A stretch of 64,000 nt of DNA from Arthrobacter sp. zg-Y769. Lineage in GTDB: Bacteria > Actinomycetota > Actinomycetes > Actinomycetales > Micrococcaceae. Under the pieces are notes generated by a model. It had not been told where the DNA came from. It did no database searches and saw nothing but the letters and a program-made list of their open reading frames with translations. Each line of letters begins with the position of its first letter. Position 1 is the stretch's first letter. The position numbers and the translations under genes were made by a program. Positions 20,867-31,508 of the stretch are shown piece by piece. The DNA lies in the NCBI RefSeq assembly GCF_020907405.1, contig NZ_JAJJOE010000012.1, forward strand, positions 87,688-151,687, read 5' to 3'.

Positions 20867-21712
20867 TTACAGGGCCGGGCCCTGTCCGGCGTTGCCCTGC
20901 CACAGGGCATCGAACGGTGCGTTGGAGGACACCCGGTTACGGATGCCTTCGGTCACGAACGCCTTCGCGGTCTTGGCCGCCTCCAGCGGGGTTGCCCCCT
21001 TGCCCAGTTCTGCGGTGATAGCCGCGGCGAGGGTGCAGCCGGCACCGCTGACGGCTACGTCGCCTACCTTGGGCGCCCGCAGGACCTCCATGGTTTCACC
21101 GTCGTAGAAGACGTCGACGGCGTCGTCGCCTTCCAGCCGGACTCCGCCCTTGGCCAGCACCACGGCTCCGCTGGCTTCATGGATGCGGCGTGCCGCTTCC
21201 TTCAGGTCTTCCACGGTTTCAATGGAGTCCATACCGGAGAGGGACATGGACTCGAAATGGTTGGGCGTAACGAAGGTGGCCAGGGGGAGGATCTGGGCCT
21301 TGAGCGCCTTGTCGGTGTCCAGCGCTGCACCGGGCTCCTGGCCCTTGCAGATGAGGACGGGGTCCAGCACGAGGTTCTTCCAGTCGTGATCCTGCAGGGC
21401 CTTGGCGACGACGTCGATGGTCGCCGGGGTGCCGAGCATACCGATCTTGACGGTGTCCAGGTCATAGGCCGTGAGGATGGCTTCGAGCTGGTCGGTGATG
21501 ACCTGCGGGTCCACGGGGACGAAGCGGTGGTTCCACGAGTCCTTGGGGTCGAAGGACACGATGCAGGTCAGGGCGGTGATGCCGTAGACGCCCAGTTCCT
21601 GGAAGGTCTTCAGGTCGGCCTGGGCACCGGCGCCGCCGGTGGCTTCGGAACCGGCGATGGTCAGGGTGACGGCAGGTGCTGAAGCCGCAGAAGTGGTTGT
21701 GTTTGCAGACAT
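20867..21712 (-). CDS. Pyridoxine/pyridoxal/hydroxymethylpyrimidine kinase (PdxK/ThiD type)
   Basis: The 281-residue ribokinase-fold protein starts its core with TLTIAGSEATGGAGAQADLKTF (first 20 residues TLTIAGSEATGGAGAQADLK), the substrate-binding GSD/GSE motif of this group. The ATP/anion-hole motif GAGCTLAAA carries cysteine where pyridoxal kinases of the PdxY type have aspartate. That matches the Bacillus PdxK/ThiD2-like and ThiD enzymes, which phosphorylate pyridoxal or HMP. No thiamin or vitamin B6 gene is adjacent, so the vitamin served cannot be decided. ATG 21712 was chosen because the extra five residues from 21727 add nothing conserved. Confidence 0.85.
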   Translation of the reverse strand: MSANTTTSAASAPAVTLTIAGSEATGGAGAQADLKTFQELGVYGITALTCIVSFDPKDSWNHRFVPVDPQVITDQLEAILTAYDLDTVKIGMLGTPATIDVVAKALQDHDWKNLVLDPVLICKGQEPGAALDTDKALKAQILPLATFVTPNHFESMSLSGMDSIETVEDLKEAARRIHEASGAVVLAKGGVRLEGDDAVDVFYDGETMEVLRAPKVGDVAVSGAGCTLAAAITAELGKGATPLEAAKTAKAFVTEGIRNRVSSNAPFDALWQGNAGQGPAL

Positions 21713-21767
21713 GGCTCTATCTTCCACCCAAAACGGCAGAACCGGCCACCCTTGTAGACCTGCTGTT

Positions 21768-21784
21768 ACGGCGGGTCCCGCCGT
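21768..21784. terminator. Short perfect inverted repeat after the TetR gene
   Basis: ACGGCGGG-t-CCCGCCGT is an 8-bp stem around a single base, between the TetR stop and the kinase start. It could be a weak terminator or an operator. Confidence 0.35.
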
Positions 21785-21817
21785 CGTGCCCGACCCGGTG
21801 AGGGAGGACCGGGCGGG

Positions 21818-22471
21818 CTAACCGTCCCGGCGGACGCCGCGGAGCAGGCGGACTACGTCTTCCAGGATGTTCCGGACCACCGGAAGCCGGGACAGGATCA
21901 CGAGTTTGGCCACCAGCGGCGCCAGGTTGGCGGCCAGCTGATGGGATCGGCGTTGCCCTGGGGAACGGTCATACACCCAGAAGAAAGTGATCCCCATGTG
22001 CATCAGCCAGAGCAGTTCAGGCAGATCGCTGCGGATTGCCACGGGCGCCTGCGGCCGGGCGGTCGATACCGCCTGCCGGAACATCGCGATGGATTTTCCG
22101 CGGCCGACGGCGTCGTCGTCCCGGCGGTTCGGTGCCATTGCATCGCGCAGGAAATGAACGCCGAAGCCATGGTACGGGGCCAGTGTTGTCAGGCCGGTGG
22201 ACAGGATGACAGCCAGGTTTTCGCCCAGGTTGTGGCCCTCGCGGATCTGCGGCAACGCGAGGGAACGGTGTTCGTCCTGGAGGGACCGGTAAAGCTCGTG
22301 GATCAGGTCATCCTTGGAGCGGAAATAGTAGTAGGCGTTGCCTACAGAGACATTTGCTGCCAAGGCGATGGCACGCATTGTGGTTTTTTCGTAGCCCTGT
22401 GCGGCGAAGAGGCGCAGCGCCGTCTCGATGAGGAGCCGGCGCGTCTGTTCGCTCTTGGCGGTGACGGCCAA
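21818..22471 (-). CDS. TetR/AcrR family transcriptional regulator
   Basis: The 217-residue protein has an N-terminal helix-turn-helix (TTMRAIALAANVSVGNAYYY, the classic TetR recognition helix) and a variable C-terminal ligand domain of helical composition. The start is TTG 22471 with AGGGAG 7 bp upstream. A 9-bp inverted repeat at 22515-22534 lies 43 bp upstream and is the likely autoregulatory operator. It is divergent from the queuosine precursor transporter gene, which the same operator may also control. Ligand unknown. Confidence 0.92.
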   Translation of the reverse strand: MAVTAKSEQTRRLLIETALRLFAAQGYEKTTMRAIALAANVSVGNAYYYFRSKDDLIHELYRSLQDEHRSLALPQIREGHNLGENLAVILSTGLTTLAPYHGFGVHFLRDAMAPNRRDDDAVGRGKSIAMFRQAVSTARPQAPVAIRSDLPELLWLMHMGITFFWVYDRSPGQRRSHQLAANLAPLVAKLVILSRLPVVRNILEDVVRLLRGVRRDG

Positions 22472-22514
22472 ATGATGCTCCCTTTGCAGTATTTCCAGCG
22501 TTCAGTAGACCACA

Positions 22515-22534
22515 GTTTTGAACGTGTTCAAAAC
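22515..22534. promoter_or_regulatory. Candidate TetR operator
   Basis: GTTTTGAAC-gt-GTTCAAAAC has two perfect 9-bp arms with a 2-bp centre, the size and AT-rich arm composition typical of TetR-family sites. It lies in the divergent spacer between the TetR gene and yhhQ. Confidence 0.72.
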
Positions 22535-22664
22535 GCTGTATGCGCCGCGTTCCGGCGGATCGTGGCAGAATGGATGCGGCCCTGCGGGGCTGCCCGGGGC
22601 AGCGGGCACAGTGCTAATACAGCCGGCGAAAGCCAGGCGAACCACTAACCGAACGGAAAATGCC

Positions 22665-23399
22665 ATGGATGCACAGCCACGGGCAGCTGTGAAAACCGCT
22701 GCAGCTTATGCCTCCCGCGGGAGCTCCCAGTACGACCTGATCCTCACGCTGATGTGCGTGGTCATCGTCATTTCGAATATCGGCGCCACCAAAGGCGTGC
22801 AGATTTCCCTTCCCGGCGACTGGACCATAGTCACCGACGGGGGATTTTTCCTCTTTCCACTCGCGTACATCCTCGGTGACGTGGTCAGTGAGGTTTACGG
22901 CTTCAGGGCCGCCCGCCGGGCCATCTTTACCGGCTTTGCCATGGCGCTCCTCGCCGTCGTCAGTTTTGCCGTGATTATTGCGCTTCCGGGATTCAATGAC
23001 TCCTACGGCGCCGAAAAGCAGGCTGCGCTGGAGATGGCCCTCGGGCCGGTCTGGCAGATTGTCGTTGCGAGCCTGCTGGGGTTCCTCGCCGGCCAGCTGC
23101 TCAATTCCATGGTGCTGACACGGATGAAGGACAGGTACCGGGAGAAAGCCCTGGCCGGACGGCTGATGGCCTCCACCGGTGCGGGGGAGTTCGCCGACAC
23201 CCTGATTTTCTGCGCCATTGCGGCTCCGGTGATCGGGATTACCGACGCCGGCGGGTTCTTCAACTACGTCCTGTTCGGGTTCCTCTACAAGACGCTCATC
23301 GAGTACCTTTTCGTGCCGGTCACCGCCCTGGTCATCCGGGTCATCAAGAAGCGCGAACCGACGTATGCGGCGGCCGAGTGGGAGCCGGTGGCCGCGTAG
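22665..23399 (+). CDS. yhhQ: Queuosine precursor transporter (YhhQ family)
   Basis: The 244-residue integral membrane protein of the VUT/QPTR family imports queuosine precursors (preQ0, preQ1 or queuine). Six or so membrane segments are visible, with the family motifs VISNIGATKGVQI, FPLAYILGDVVSEVYGFR and FADTLIFCAIA, and the late segment FLYKTLIEYLFVPVTALVIR. The tgt gene starts 1.7 kb away and ends about 400 bp downstream on the opposite strand, completing a salvage pair. ATG 22665 is the only start giving the family N-terminus; a weak GGAAAA is nearby. Confidence 0.92.
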   Translation: MDAQPRAAVKTAAAYASRGSSQYDLILTLMCVVIVISNIGATKGVQISLPGDWTIVTDGGFFLFPLAYILGDVVSEVYGFRAARRAIFTGFAMALLAVVSFAVIIALPGFNDSYGAEKQAALEMALGPVWQIVVASLLGFLAGQLLNSMVLTRMKDRYREKALAGRLMASTGAGEFADTLIFCAIAAPVIGITDAGGFFNYVLFGFLYKTLIEYLFVPVTALVIRVIKKREPTYAAAEWEPVAA

Positions 23400-23516
23400 G
23401 CCGGGCCCTCCCGGGATGGCCGCGGACTCTGGCTGGACGCGAAATCCCTACCCAGGTGTGCAAGGGTGGGGGAACGCACGAGCTTTTATTTCCCCAAGTA
23501 CGGCAGGAGACAAATC

Positions 23517-23723
23517 ATGAGCAATCAGGAACCAGTGTCGAACCCCGGTGCCAAGGCGGTAGACGAAAACCTGGCCGGAACCGCAGATGAATTCAACGAC
23601 GCGGTCACACGGGCCATGGTCGAGGATGCGCAGGAGGACTCGAGCCCCGGAGACGACGAGCGGGACTCGCAGGCTGCCCTGGAAGTAGACGAAGAGGTCA
23701 CGGCTAAGCCGGACAATTCCTAA
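23517..23723 (+). CDS. Small acidic hypothetical protein
   Basis: The 68-residue, strongly acidic protein (AQEDSSPGDDERDSQAALEV) starts at ATG 23517 with AGGAG 7 bp upstream. It has no cysteine, membrane segment or recognised domain, and is probably disordered. It is followed by a hairpin shared with convergent tgt. Confidence 0.6.
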   Translation: MSNQEPVSNPGAKAVDENLAGTADEFNDAVTRAMVEDAQEDSSPGDDERDSQAALEVDEEVTAKPDNS

Positions 23724-23761
23724 CCTGGACCGCTGCCGCGAACCTGGAACTAAGGCGTCAG

Positions 23762-23791
23762 CCTGGCAGCCGGCCTAAGGCGGCTGCCAGG
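23762..23791. terminator. Bidirectional hairpin terminator
   Basis: An 11-bp perfect stem (CCTGGCAGCCG with CGGCTGCCAGG) with an 8-base loop lies between the convergent small acidic gene and tgt. Confidence 0.75.
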
Positions 23792-23799
23792 CGATCCGG

Positions 23800-26279
<2,480 letters not shown>

Positions 26280-26301
26280 ACCGGAAGCAGAACCGGCAGG
26301 A

Positions 26302-27168
26302 CTAGCCGCGCACGGCAATAAGCTCGGTGCGGATGCGCCGGTCCAGCTCGGCGTCGGACAGCGTCTGCGACCCGCCGTGGGAGCGCAGGTACAGCAGGGC
26401 GTTCAGGCGCAGGATCCGCCATTCCCGTTCGCTGGCGTCGTTTCCGGAGTCAGCGGCCCGGTGGATCTCGCGGTCGTACAGGTTGGGTTCGTTCAGCTGG
26501 CGCTGCAGCAGCTCGGCCGCCAGTTTCGCCTTCATCGGGTCCGTCTCGGAAGTGTCCGCAGCACGCACGGCGTGGCTGTAGGCAGCCGCGCTCTCGGCAT
26601 CGCCGGCCTCGTGGGTAATGTGCGCAGCCAGGGCAAGGGTGCCCTGGATCCAGTTCCAGCGGCCGAAGTTCCCGTCAAAGGGCAGCCCGGTGATGACGTT
26701 GCAGACCTTCAAGGCATTCTCGGCGTCACCAAGATCGATAAAGAGAATGTGCGCCAAATCTCGGACATCCTGCAGGTGGCTGCCGGATTTCACGTTCAAA
26801 CCGCGCTCCAGGCGCGCTGCAATCTCCTGCACGGCGGAGTTTTCCGGGTGGGCGGCAGCGGCGTCCGCAATGATTTCGGCCGCGTTGTCTTCCTCTGAAG
26901 GCACCTGCCGGACGGCGTCCGACGGCGCGCCCTCCGGGGCCGGGGCCGCCACCCGGACGGCCGAACCGTAGGCCAGCCGAAGCGAGGTTCCGTCATCCAG
27001 TTTGGCGATCACCAGCGCCGGAATGCCGAAGTCGTCGGCCTCAACGCTGGTTCCGGCTACCGGAGCCAGCGGTTCTGCGGCACCCTCACCCGGGACAAGC
27101 TTCTGTCCGGGGGCAAGCAGTTCCGCGTTGACCCGGAACGCGTACGTTTCCGGCTGGCTCTCAGACAT
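26302..27168 (-). CDS. Conserved hypothetical protein, helical repeat-like C-terminus
   Basis: The 288-residue cytosolic protein has an N-terminal part (about 1-80) that looks like a small beta domain (ALVIAKLDDGTSLRLAYGSA). The rest is alanine-rich and helical, with TPR-like spacing (NALKVCNVITGLP, WIQGTLALAAHIT). I do not recognise a named family with certainty; it resembles actinobacterial DUF proteins. ATG 27168 is preferred over ATG 27174 because GAAGGA lies 6 bp upstream. It is on the same strand as, and downstream of, the NUDIX-like gene. Confidence 0.65.
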   Translation of the reverse strand: MSESQPETYAFRVNAELLAPGQKLVPGEGAAEPLAPVAGTSVEADDFGIPALVIAKLDDGTSLRLAYGSAVRVAAPAPEGAPSDAVRQVPSEEDNAAEIIADAAAAHPENSAVQEIAARLERGLNVKSGSHLQDVRDLAHILFIDLGDAENALKVCNVITGLPFDGNFGRWNWIQGTLALAAHITHEAGDAESAAAYSHAVRAADTSETDPMKAKLAAELLQRQLNEPNLYDREIHRAADSGNDASEREWRILRLNALLYLRSHGGSQTLSDAELDRRIRTELIAVRG

Positions 27169-27239
27169 GGGCATTCCTTCGTGGTTGGACCTCGGCTCCC
27201 CAGAACCTCCAGTATATAAAGCTTGGAGTCGCGCCTTTT

Positions 27240-27779
27240 TCAGCGTCCCCAGCCGGCCGAGGCAAGCGCCTGGCGCAGCAGGTCTCCGCGGCCACCGGAA
27301 AATTCGGCATAGATCGCAGGGCTGAGTGCTTCATCCGGGGTGAGCCAGGACAGTTCCAGCGCATCCTGGCGCGGATTGCATTCACCGGTCACGGGAATCA
27401 GATAGGCAAGTGCCACGGCATGCTGGCGTTCGTCTGTCAGCCCGCTCTGGGAGGGCGAGGGGAAGTACTCGGCGACGGCGAACGGCACCAGGGTGGGCGG
27501 CAGCTGCGGAAGCGCCATGGGCCCGAGGTCCTTTTCCAGGTTGCGCAGCAGGGCGCCGCGGATGGTCTCGCGGTACAGCACCCGGCCCGAAACGAAGGAA
27601 CGCACCATCTGCCCTTCCGGAGTTGCCTGCAGCAGCAGCCCGACTTCGGTGACATAGCCCAGCGGGTCACACCGCACCGGCACCGCTTCGACGTAAACCA
27701 TGGGTAGGCGCTGCCGGGCCTCGTAGAGATCTTCCTCGGAGAGCCAGCCTGGATACGGGTCAGGAGTACGAACGTTCAT
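27240..27779 (-). CDS. NUDIX-fold protein, DUF4916-like
   Basis: The 179-residue protein has a degenerate NUDIX box (GRVLYRE, then LLRNLEKDLGP): the REUxEE core is altered to RNLEKD, so pyrophosphohydrolase activity is doubtful. The opening WLSEEDLYEARQRLPMVYVE and the late LSWLTPDEAL fit the actinobacterial DUF4916 NUDIX group. Cytosolic, substrate unknown. Confidence 0.7.
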   Translation of the reverse strand: MNVRTPDPYPGWLSEEDLYEARQRLPMVYVEAVPVRCDPLGYVTEVGLLLQATPEGQMVRSFVSGRVLYRETIRGALLRNLEKDLGPMALPQLPPTLVPFAVAEYFPSPSQSGLTDERQHAVALAYLIPVTGECNPRQDALELSWLTPDEALSPAIYAEFSGGRGDLLRQALASAGWGR

Positions 27780-27915
27780 AGCAGTGTTCTACCGCATAGG
27801 TGCCGTGCCAGTCACACGGCACGCTGCGCTTCGGCCATTGGCTGAACCCGATGGAAACCCGGTCCGGCCGGTCCGGACCCTTTCAGCCCGGCAGCCGCCT
27901 CCCTAGACTGGGGCC

Positions 27916-28557
27916 ATGACAAGAGAGCTCCCGGAGCTTCTCCTGCCGGATGCCGGGGCATGGCGGGAGTGGCTGGAGCACAATTACGGCTTGTCCTCCG
28001 GTGTTCGCCTGGTGCTGGGGAAGAAGGGCGGAAACGTCACCAAGTTGACGTACCGCCAGGCCCTCGATGAAGCGCTCTGCTTCGGCTGGATTGACGCGCA
28101 GGCGGATAAACGCGATGAAGAAAGCTACCTCCAGCGGTTCCAGCCGCGGGGCCCGCGCAGCATCTGGTCGCTGCGGAACGTTGGATATATCAGCCGGCTG
28201 GAAGCCGAAGGCAGGATGCATCCGGCGGGCCGGGACGCCGTACTAAGCGCCAAAGTGGACGGCCGCTGGGACGCTGCGTACGCCGGACAGGCGACGGCCG
28301 AAATCCCGGAGGACTTTCGGGCCGCCATCGCTGCCGTTCCCGCCGCACAGGAAATGTTCGATGTGCTGACTTCCCAGAACCGCTTCGCCATGTACTTCCG
28401 GCTTCAGGGCCTCAAAACCAAGGCGGTCCGCGAACGCTGGATCGCGGACTACGTGCAGATGCTGAGCGAACACCGCGCTCCCTATCCGCAGAAACGGAAG
28501 CCGGCGCCGGGGCCTGCCGCCGAAGATCCCCCGGGCCTAGAGCGGCGGGACGCCTAG
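27916..28557 (+). CDS. YdeI/OmpD-associated family protein
   Basis: The 213-residue protein has the family block GKKGGNVTKLTYRQALDEAL, CFGWIDAQ, YLQRFQPRGPRSIWS and a C-terminal helical part with YFRLQGLKTKAVRERWI. YdeI-like proteins are associated with stress and peptide resistance in Bacillus, but no biochemical role is established here. Transcription runs towards the glutamine amidotransferase gene 45 bp downstream. Confidence 0.85.
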   Translation: MTRELPELLLPDAGAWREWLEHNYGLSSGVRLVLGKKGGNVTKLTYRQALDEALCFGWIDAQADKRDEESYLQRFQPRGPRSIWSLRNVGYISRLEAEGRMHPAGRDAVLSAKVDGRWDAAYAGQATAEIPEDFRAAIAAVPAAQEMFDVLTSQNRFAMYFRLQGLKTKAVRERWIADYVQMLSEHRAPYPQKRKPAPGPAAEDPPGLERRDA

Positions 28558-28602
28558 CTCCGGCCGGTCTTTCAGCCATCCAGATCCATCCAGGAGGTCC
28601 AC

Positions 28603-29478
28603 ATGTGCCGGCTCTTTGGTATGCATGCCGGGAACACTCCGGTCCGGGCAACGTTCTGGCTTCTCACGGCCCCGGACAGCCTGGCCCGGCAGAGCCGAAA
28701 GGAAGCGGACGGTTTCGGGATCGGTACGTTTACCCCGGACGGCAGCCCGGTGGTGGATAAAGCGCCCATCGCTGCATATGAGGACATCGAGTACGCCAAA
28801 GAGGCCCGGGAGCTCGAGAGCACCACCTTTGTGGCGCACGTACGTTACGCCAGCACCGGCGGCGATACCGGCGTTAATACGCACCCCTTTGAGCAGGACA
28901 ACCGCCTCCTGGCCCACAACGGGGTGGTGGAGGATCTGGACAAGCTCGACGACCGGCTGCGCCAGCTGGAGATGTACCACCTGGTCAAAGGCGAAACCGA
29001 CAGCGAGCGGGTCTTCGCGCTCATCACCGGCGCAGCGAGGGTCAACGGCGGAGACGTCTCGGCTGCCATTGAGTCAACGCTGACCTGGATCGCGCAGAAC
29101 CTGCGGCTGTACGCGTTGAACATCATCCTCACCACGGCCACCGACCTGTGGGCCGTACGCTATCCGGACACGCATCCGCTGTACGTCCTGCAGCAGGGGC
29201 CGCAGGGTCCGGTGGGGGAGAAGCGGAGCGATCGGATCAGCGTCCACAGTGACCAGATACGTCAGGAGAACCGGCCGGAAGTCCTGGTGGCCACCGAAAA
29301 AATGGACGCCAACCCCAATTGGCGTCTGCTGGACTCCGGCGAAATGCTGCATGTGGACAGCGACCTCAACGTGCAGCGCAGTTTCCCGCTTCCGCAGCAC
29401 CCGCAGCACCTGATCACACTGGCGGATCTGGACCCGGTAGCCGCGGCGTCGCAGCACCCGATCAGGACCGGCGCCTAA
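28603..29478 (+). CDS. Class II glutamine amidotransferase
   Basis: The 291-residue protein starts MCRLFGMHAG, with cysteine 2 as the N-terminal nucleophile after Met removal. It contains VAHVRYAST and NTHPFEQDNRLLAHNG, the glutaminase core of EgtC/GlxB-like class II amidotransferases. There is no synthetase partner, so the amine acceptor is unknown. AGGAGG lies 8 bp before ATG 28603. It is not an EgtC in an ergothioneine operon, as no egt gene is near. Confidence 0.87.
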   Translation: MCRLFGMHAGNTPVRATFWLLTAPDSLARQSRKEADGFGIGTFTPDGSPVVDKAPIAAYEDIEYAKEARELESTTFVAHVRYASTGGDTGVNTHPFEQDNRLLAHNGVVEDLDKLDDRLRQLEMYHLVKGETDSERVFALITGAARVNGGDVSAAIESTLTWIAQNLRLYALNIILTTATDLWAVRYPDTHPLYVLQQGPQGPVGEKRSDRISVHSDQIRQENRPEVLVATEKMDANPNWRLLDSGEMLHVDSDLNVQRSFPLPQHPQHLITLADLDPVAAASQHPIRTGA

Positions 29479-29491
29479 CGCGGAAACCTGC

Positions 29492-30616
29492 TCAGGCGGG
29501 GTCCGCCCCGGCCCGCCGCACTCGTGCCGAGGCTTCCAGGATCATCCATGCCTGCAGCTGGGTGGAAAGTTCGACGGCGGTGCCGCCCGGGTAGGACACA
29601 GCCGCCGGCTGCAGCGGCCGGGCGGAGAAGAGAACCCAGTCCGCTCGTTTACCGCGTCCCTCCCACAGGGCCTGCGCAGTGGATTCCACCAGGGCGGCAG
29701 CGGTCCGGCGGGACGGCTCCGGCAAGGCGGGGGAGACAGCGGCCTGGGCCAGGTACCGTGCCAGGATGCCGGTAAAAAGCCCGGCGTCGCCTGTGCCGTG
29801 GGTGCGCAGTACCCGGGAGGTGCCGCCGTCGTCGGTCAGGTGGGTGTTGACGGCGGTCACCAGTTCCGCCGCACGGGCGAGGTTTGCGCTTCCTCCGAGC
29901 TCGAGCAGGGTCCCCAGCGCCGGTCCCTGGTTGTAGGTGAAGACGGTGCTTTCCAGCTGCGGTCGTCCCCGGACCACTTTGACGCCGTCCAGATACAGCC
30001 CGGTTTCCGGATCCAGCACGGTGGCGTTCAGCCAGTCCACCAGCTCCTGCGCCCGGTCCCGCGACCCGGTGCGGACAAAATGCAGGGCAGCCGGCGCGGT
30101 GGCCGGAGTGTTCTTGAAGTTTCGGTCCTTGTTCCAGTAAATGCCGCCGCCCAGCTCGGGGGTGTGGGCGGATTCCAGTGCGGCGTTCAGGATGGAGAGG
30201 ATTTTCCGGTAGGGCCGCTGCCGGTCCCGCGATCCCGACAGTGCGTTCAGCCGGCCGACGGCAAGGGCCAGCCACGCCATGTCGTCATAGAAGCGGTTGG
30301 TGTAGTGCATCCGGTTGCGCAGTCCGATGGTTCGGACGAGCGCCGGCGCCAGATCCATGGCCGAGGGATGCTCCGGCCCGCGGAACGGTGTGCCGGTGCG
30401 GCGTTCCCGCAGGCCGGCGTCGATCAAGGCATCCAGATAGTGCGCCTGCCACCAGTAATGCCAGGGCTGGCGCAGCTGCTGGAGCCGGGAAGCAGGACGG
30501 CTGGTGGCGGCCAGATGGGTTCCCGGCAATCCGGCCAGCTGGCGTCCATACGCGGCGCTCACCGTGCGGGCGGCAGTCTCGGCGCGGTCGTCGGCGTCGG
30601 AATCCTCGAAGAGCAT
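29492..30616 (-). CDS. Glycoside hydrolase family 76 protein (alpha-1,6-mannanase-like)
   Basis: The 374-residue protein has an (alpha/alpha)6-type sequence and the adjacent aspartates of GH76 in YTNRFYDDMAWLALA near 108. Other family blocks are GGGIYWNKDRNFKNTPA and TYNQGPALGTLLELG. GH76 enzymes cut alpha-1,6-mannan backbones. There is no signal peptide, so it is cytosolic and would act on short imported mannosides or on an intracellular glycan. It is convergent with the amidotransferase gene, 13 bp apart. Confidence 0.87.
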   Translation of the reverse strand: MLFEDSDADDRAETAARTVSAAYGRQLAGLPGTHLAATSRPASRLQQLRQPWHYWWQAHYLDALIDAGLRERRTGTPFRGPEHPSAMDLAPALVRTIGLRNRMHYTNRFYDDMAWLALAVGRLNALSGSRDRQRPYRKILSILNAALESAHTPELGGGIYWNKDRNFKNTPATAPAALHFVRTGSRDRAQELVDWLNATVLDPETGLYLDGVKVVRGRPQLESTVFTYNQGPALGTLLELGGSANLARAAELVTAVNTHLTDDGGTSRVLRTHGTGDAGLFTGILARYLAQAAVSPALPEPSRRTAAALVESTAQALWEGRGKRADWVLFSARPLQPAAVSYPGGTAVELSTQLQAWMILEASARVRRAGADPA

Positions 30617-30732
30617 GCGCTAACCCTATGACAGCCGTCGAAGATGCGGCACCGGCCGCGGCACAGTAGTCTCGGTTACTGCCGGTGTGACATAGACGAC
30701 ACTGCCGGCGGGTAACCAGCCAGGAGGAATGC

Positions 30733-31506
30733 ATGGACATCGCAGGCGCATCGGCCATAGTCACAGGGGGAGCGTCCGGTCTCGGGCGGGCGACGGCACG
30801 GCGGTTGTACGACGCCGGTGCCTCCGTGGTCCTGGTCGACCTGCCGCAGTCCGAGGGTCTTGCCTATGCGGCGGAACTGGGCGGGAACGCCCGTTTCGTT
30901 CCGGGTGACGTGATGAACCCGGAGCAGATGCAGGCCGCAGTCGAAGCCGCGATGGCGGCGGGGCCGCTCCGGGTGGCGGTGAACTGCGCCGGTATTGCGA
31001 CGCCGGGCAAGGTGCTGGGCCGCGACGGTGTCCTTCCGCTGGAAGACTTTGCCCGTGTGGTCAGCGTGAACCTCATCGGCACGTTCAACGTCACCCGCCT
31101 GGCCGCTGCCGCCATGGCCGAAACGGACCCGGTCACCGCGAACGGCACCGAGGAACGCGGCGTCGTCATCAATACCGCTTCGGTTGCCGCCTTCGACGGC
31201 CAGATCGGCCAGCCCGCCTACTCCGCGTCCAAGGGCGGCGTGGCTGCGATGACCCTGCCGCTGGCCCGCGAACTGGCCCGCCACCTGATCCGGGTGGTCA
31301 CCATCGCACCGGGGATCTTCGAAACACCCATGATGGCCGGCCTGCCGCAGGCCGCCCAGGATTCCCTCGCCGCCCAGGTGCCGCACCCCTCGCGGCTGGG
31401 CCGGGCCACGGAATACGCCTCCCTGGCCGCCCACATCATTGAAAACCAGATGCTCAACGGGGAGACGATCCGCCTGGACGGCGCCATCCGGATGGGACCG
31501 CGCTGA
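30733..31506 (+). CDS. SDR family 3-hydroxyacyl-CoA dehydrogenase-like
   Basis: The 257-residue short-chain dehydrogenase has TGGASGLG (NAD-binding), NCAGIA and YSASKGG (catalytic Tyr and Lys). [14 protein letters not shown] is typical of the type II 3-hydroxyacyl-CoA / 2-methyl-3-hydroxybutyryl-CoA dehydrogenase group. AGGAGGA precedes ATG 30733. The acyl-CoA dehydrogenase starts 2 bp after its stop, so both likely serve one acyl-CoA degradation route such as branched-chain or fatty acids. Confidence 0.87.
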   Translation: MDIAGASAIVTGGASGLGRATARRLYDAGASVVLVDLPQSEGLAYAAELGGNARFVPGDVMNPEQMQAAVEAAMAAGPLRVAVNCAGIATPGKVLGRDGVLPLEDFARVVSVNLIGTFNVTRLAAAAMAETDPVTANGTEERGVVINTASVAAFDGQIGQPAYSASKGGVAAMTLPLARELARHLIRVVTIAPGIFETPMMAGLPQAAQDSLAAQVPHPSRLGRATEYASLAAHIIENQMLNGETIRLDGAIRMGPR

Positions 31507-31508
31507 CC

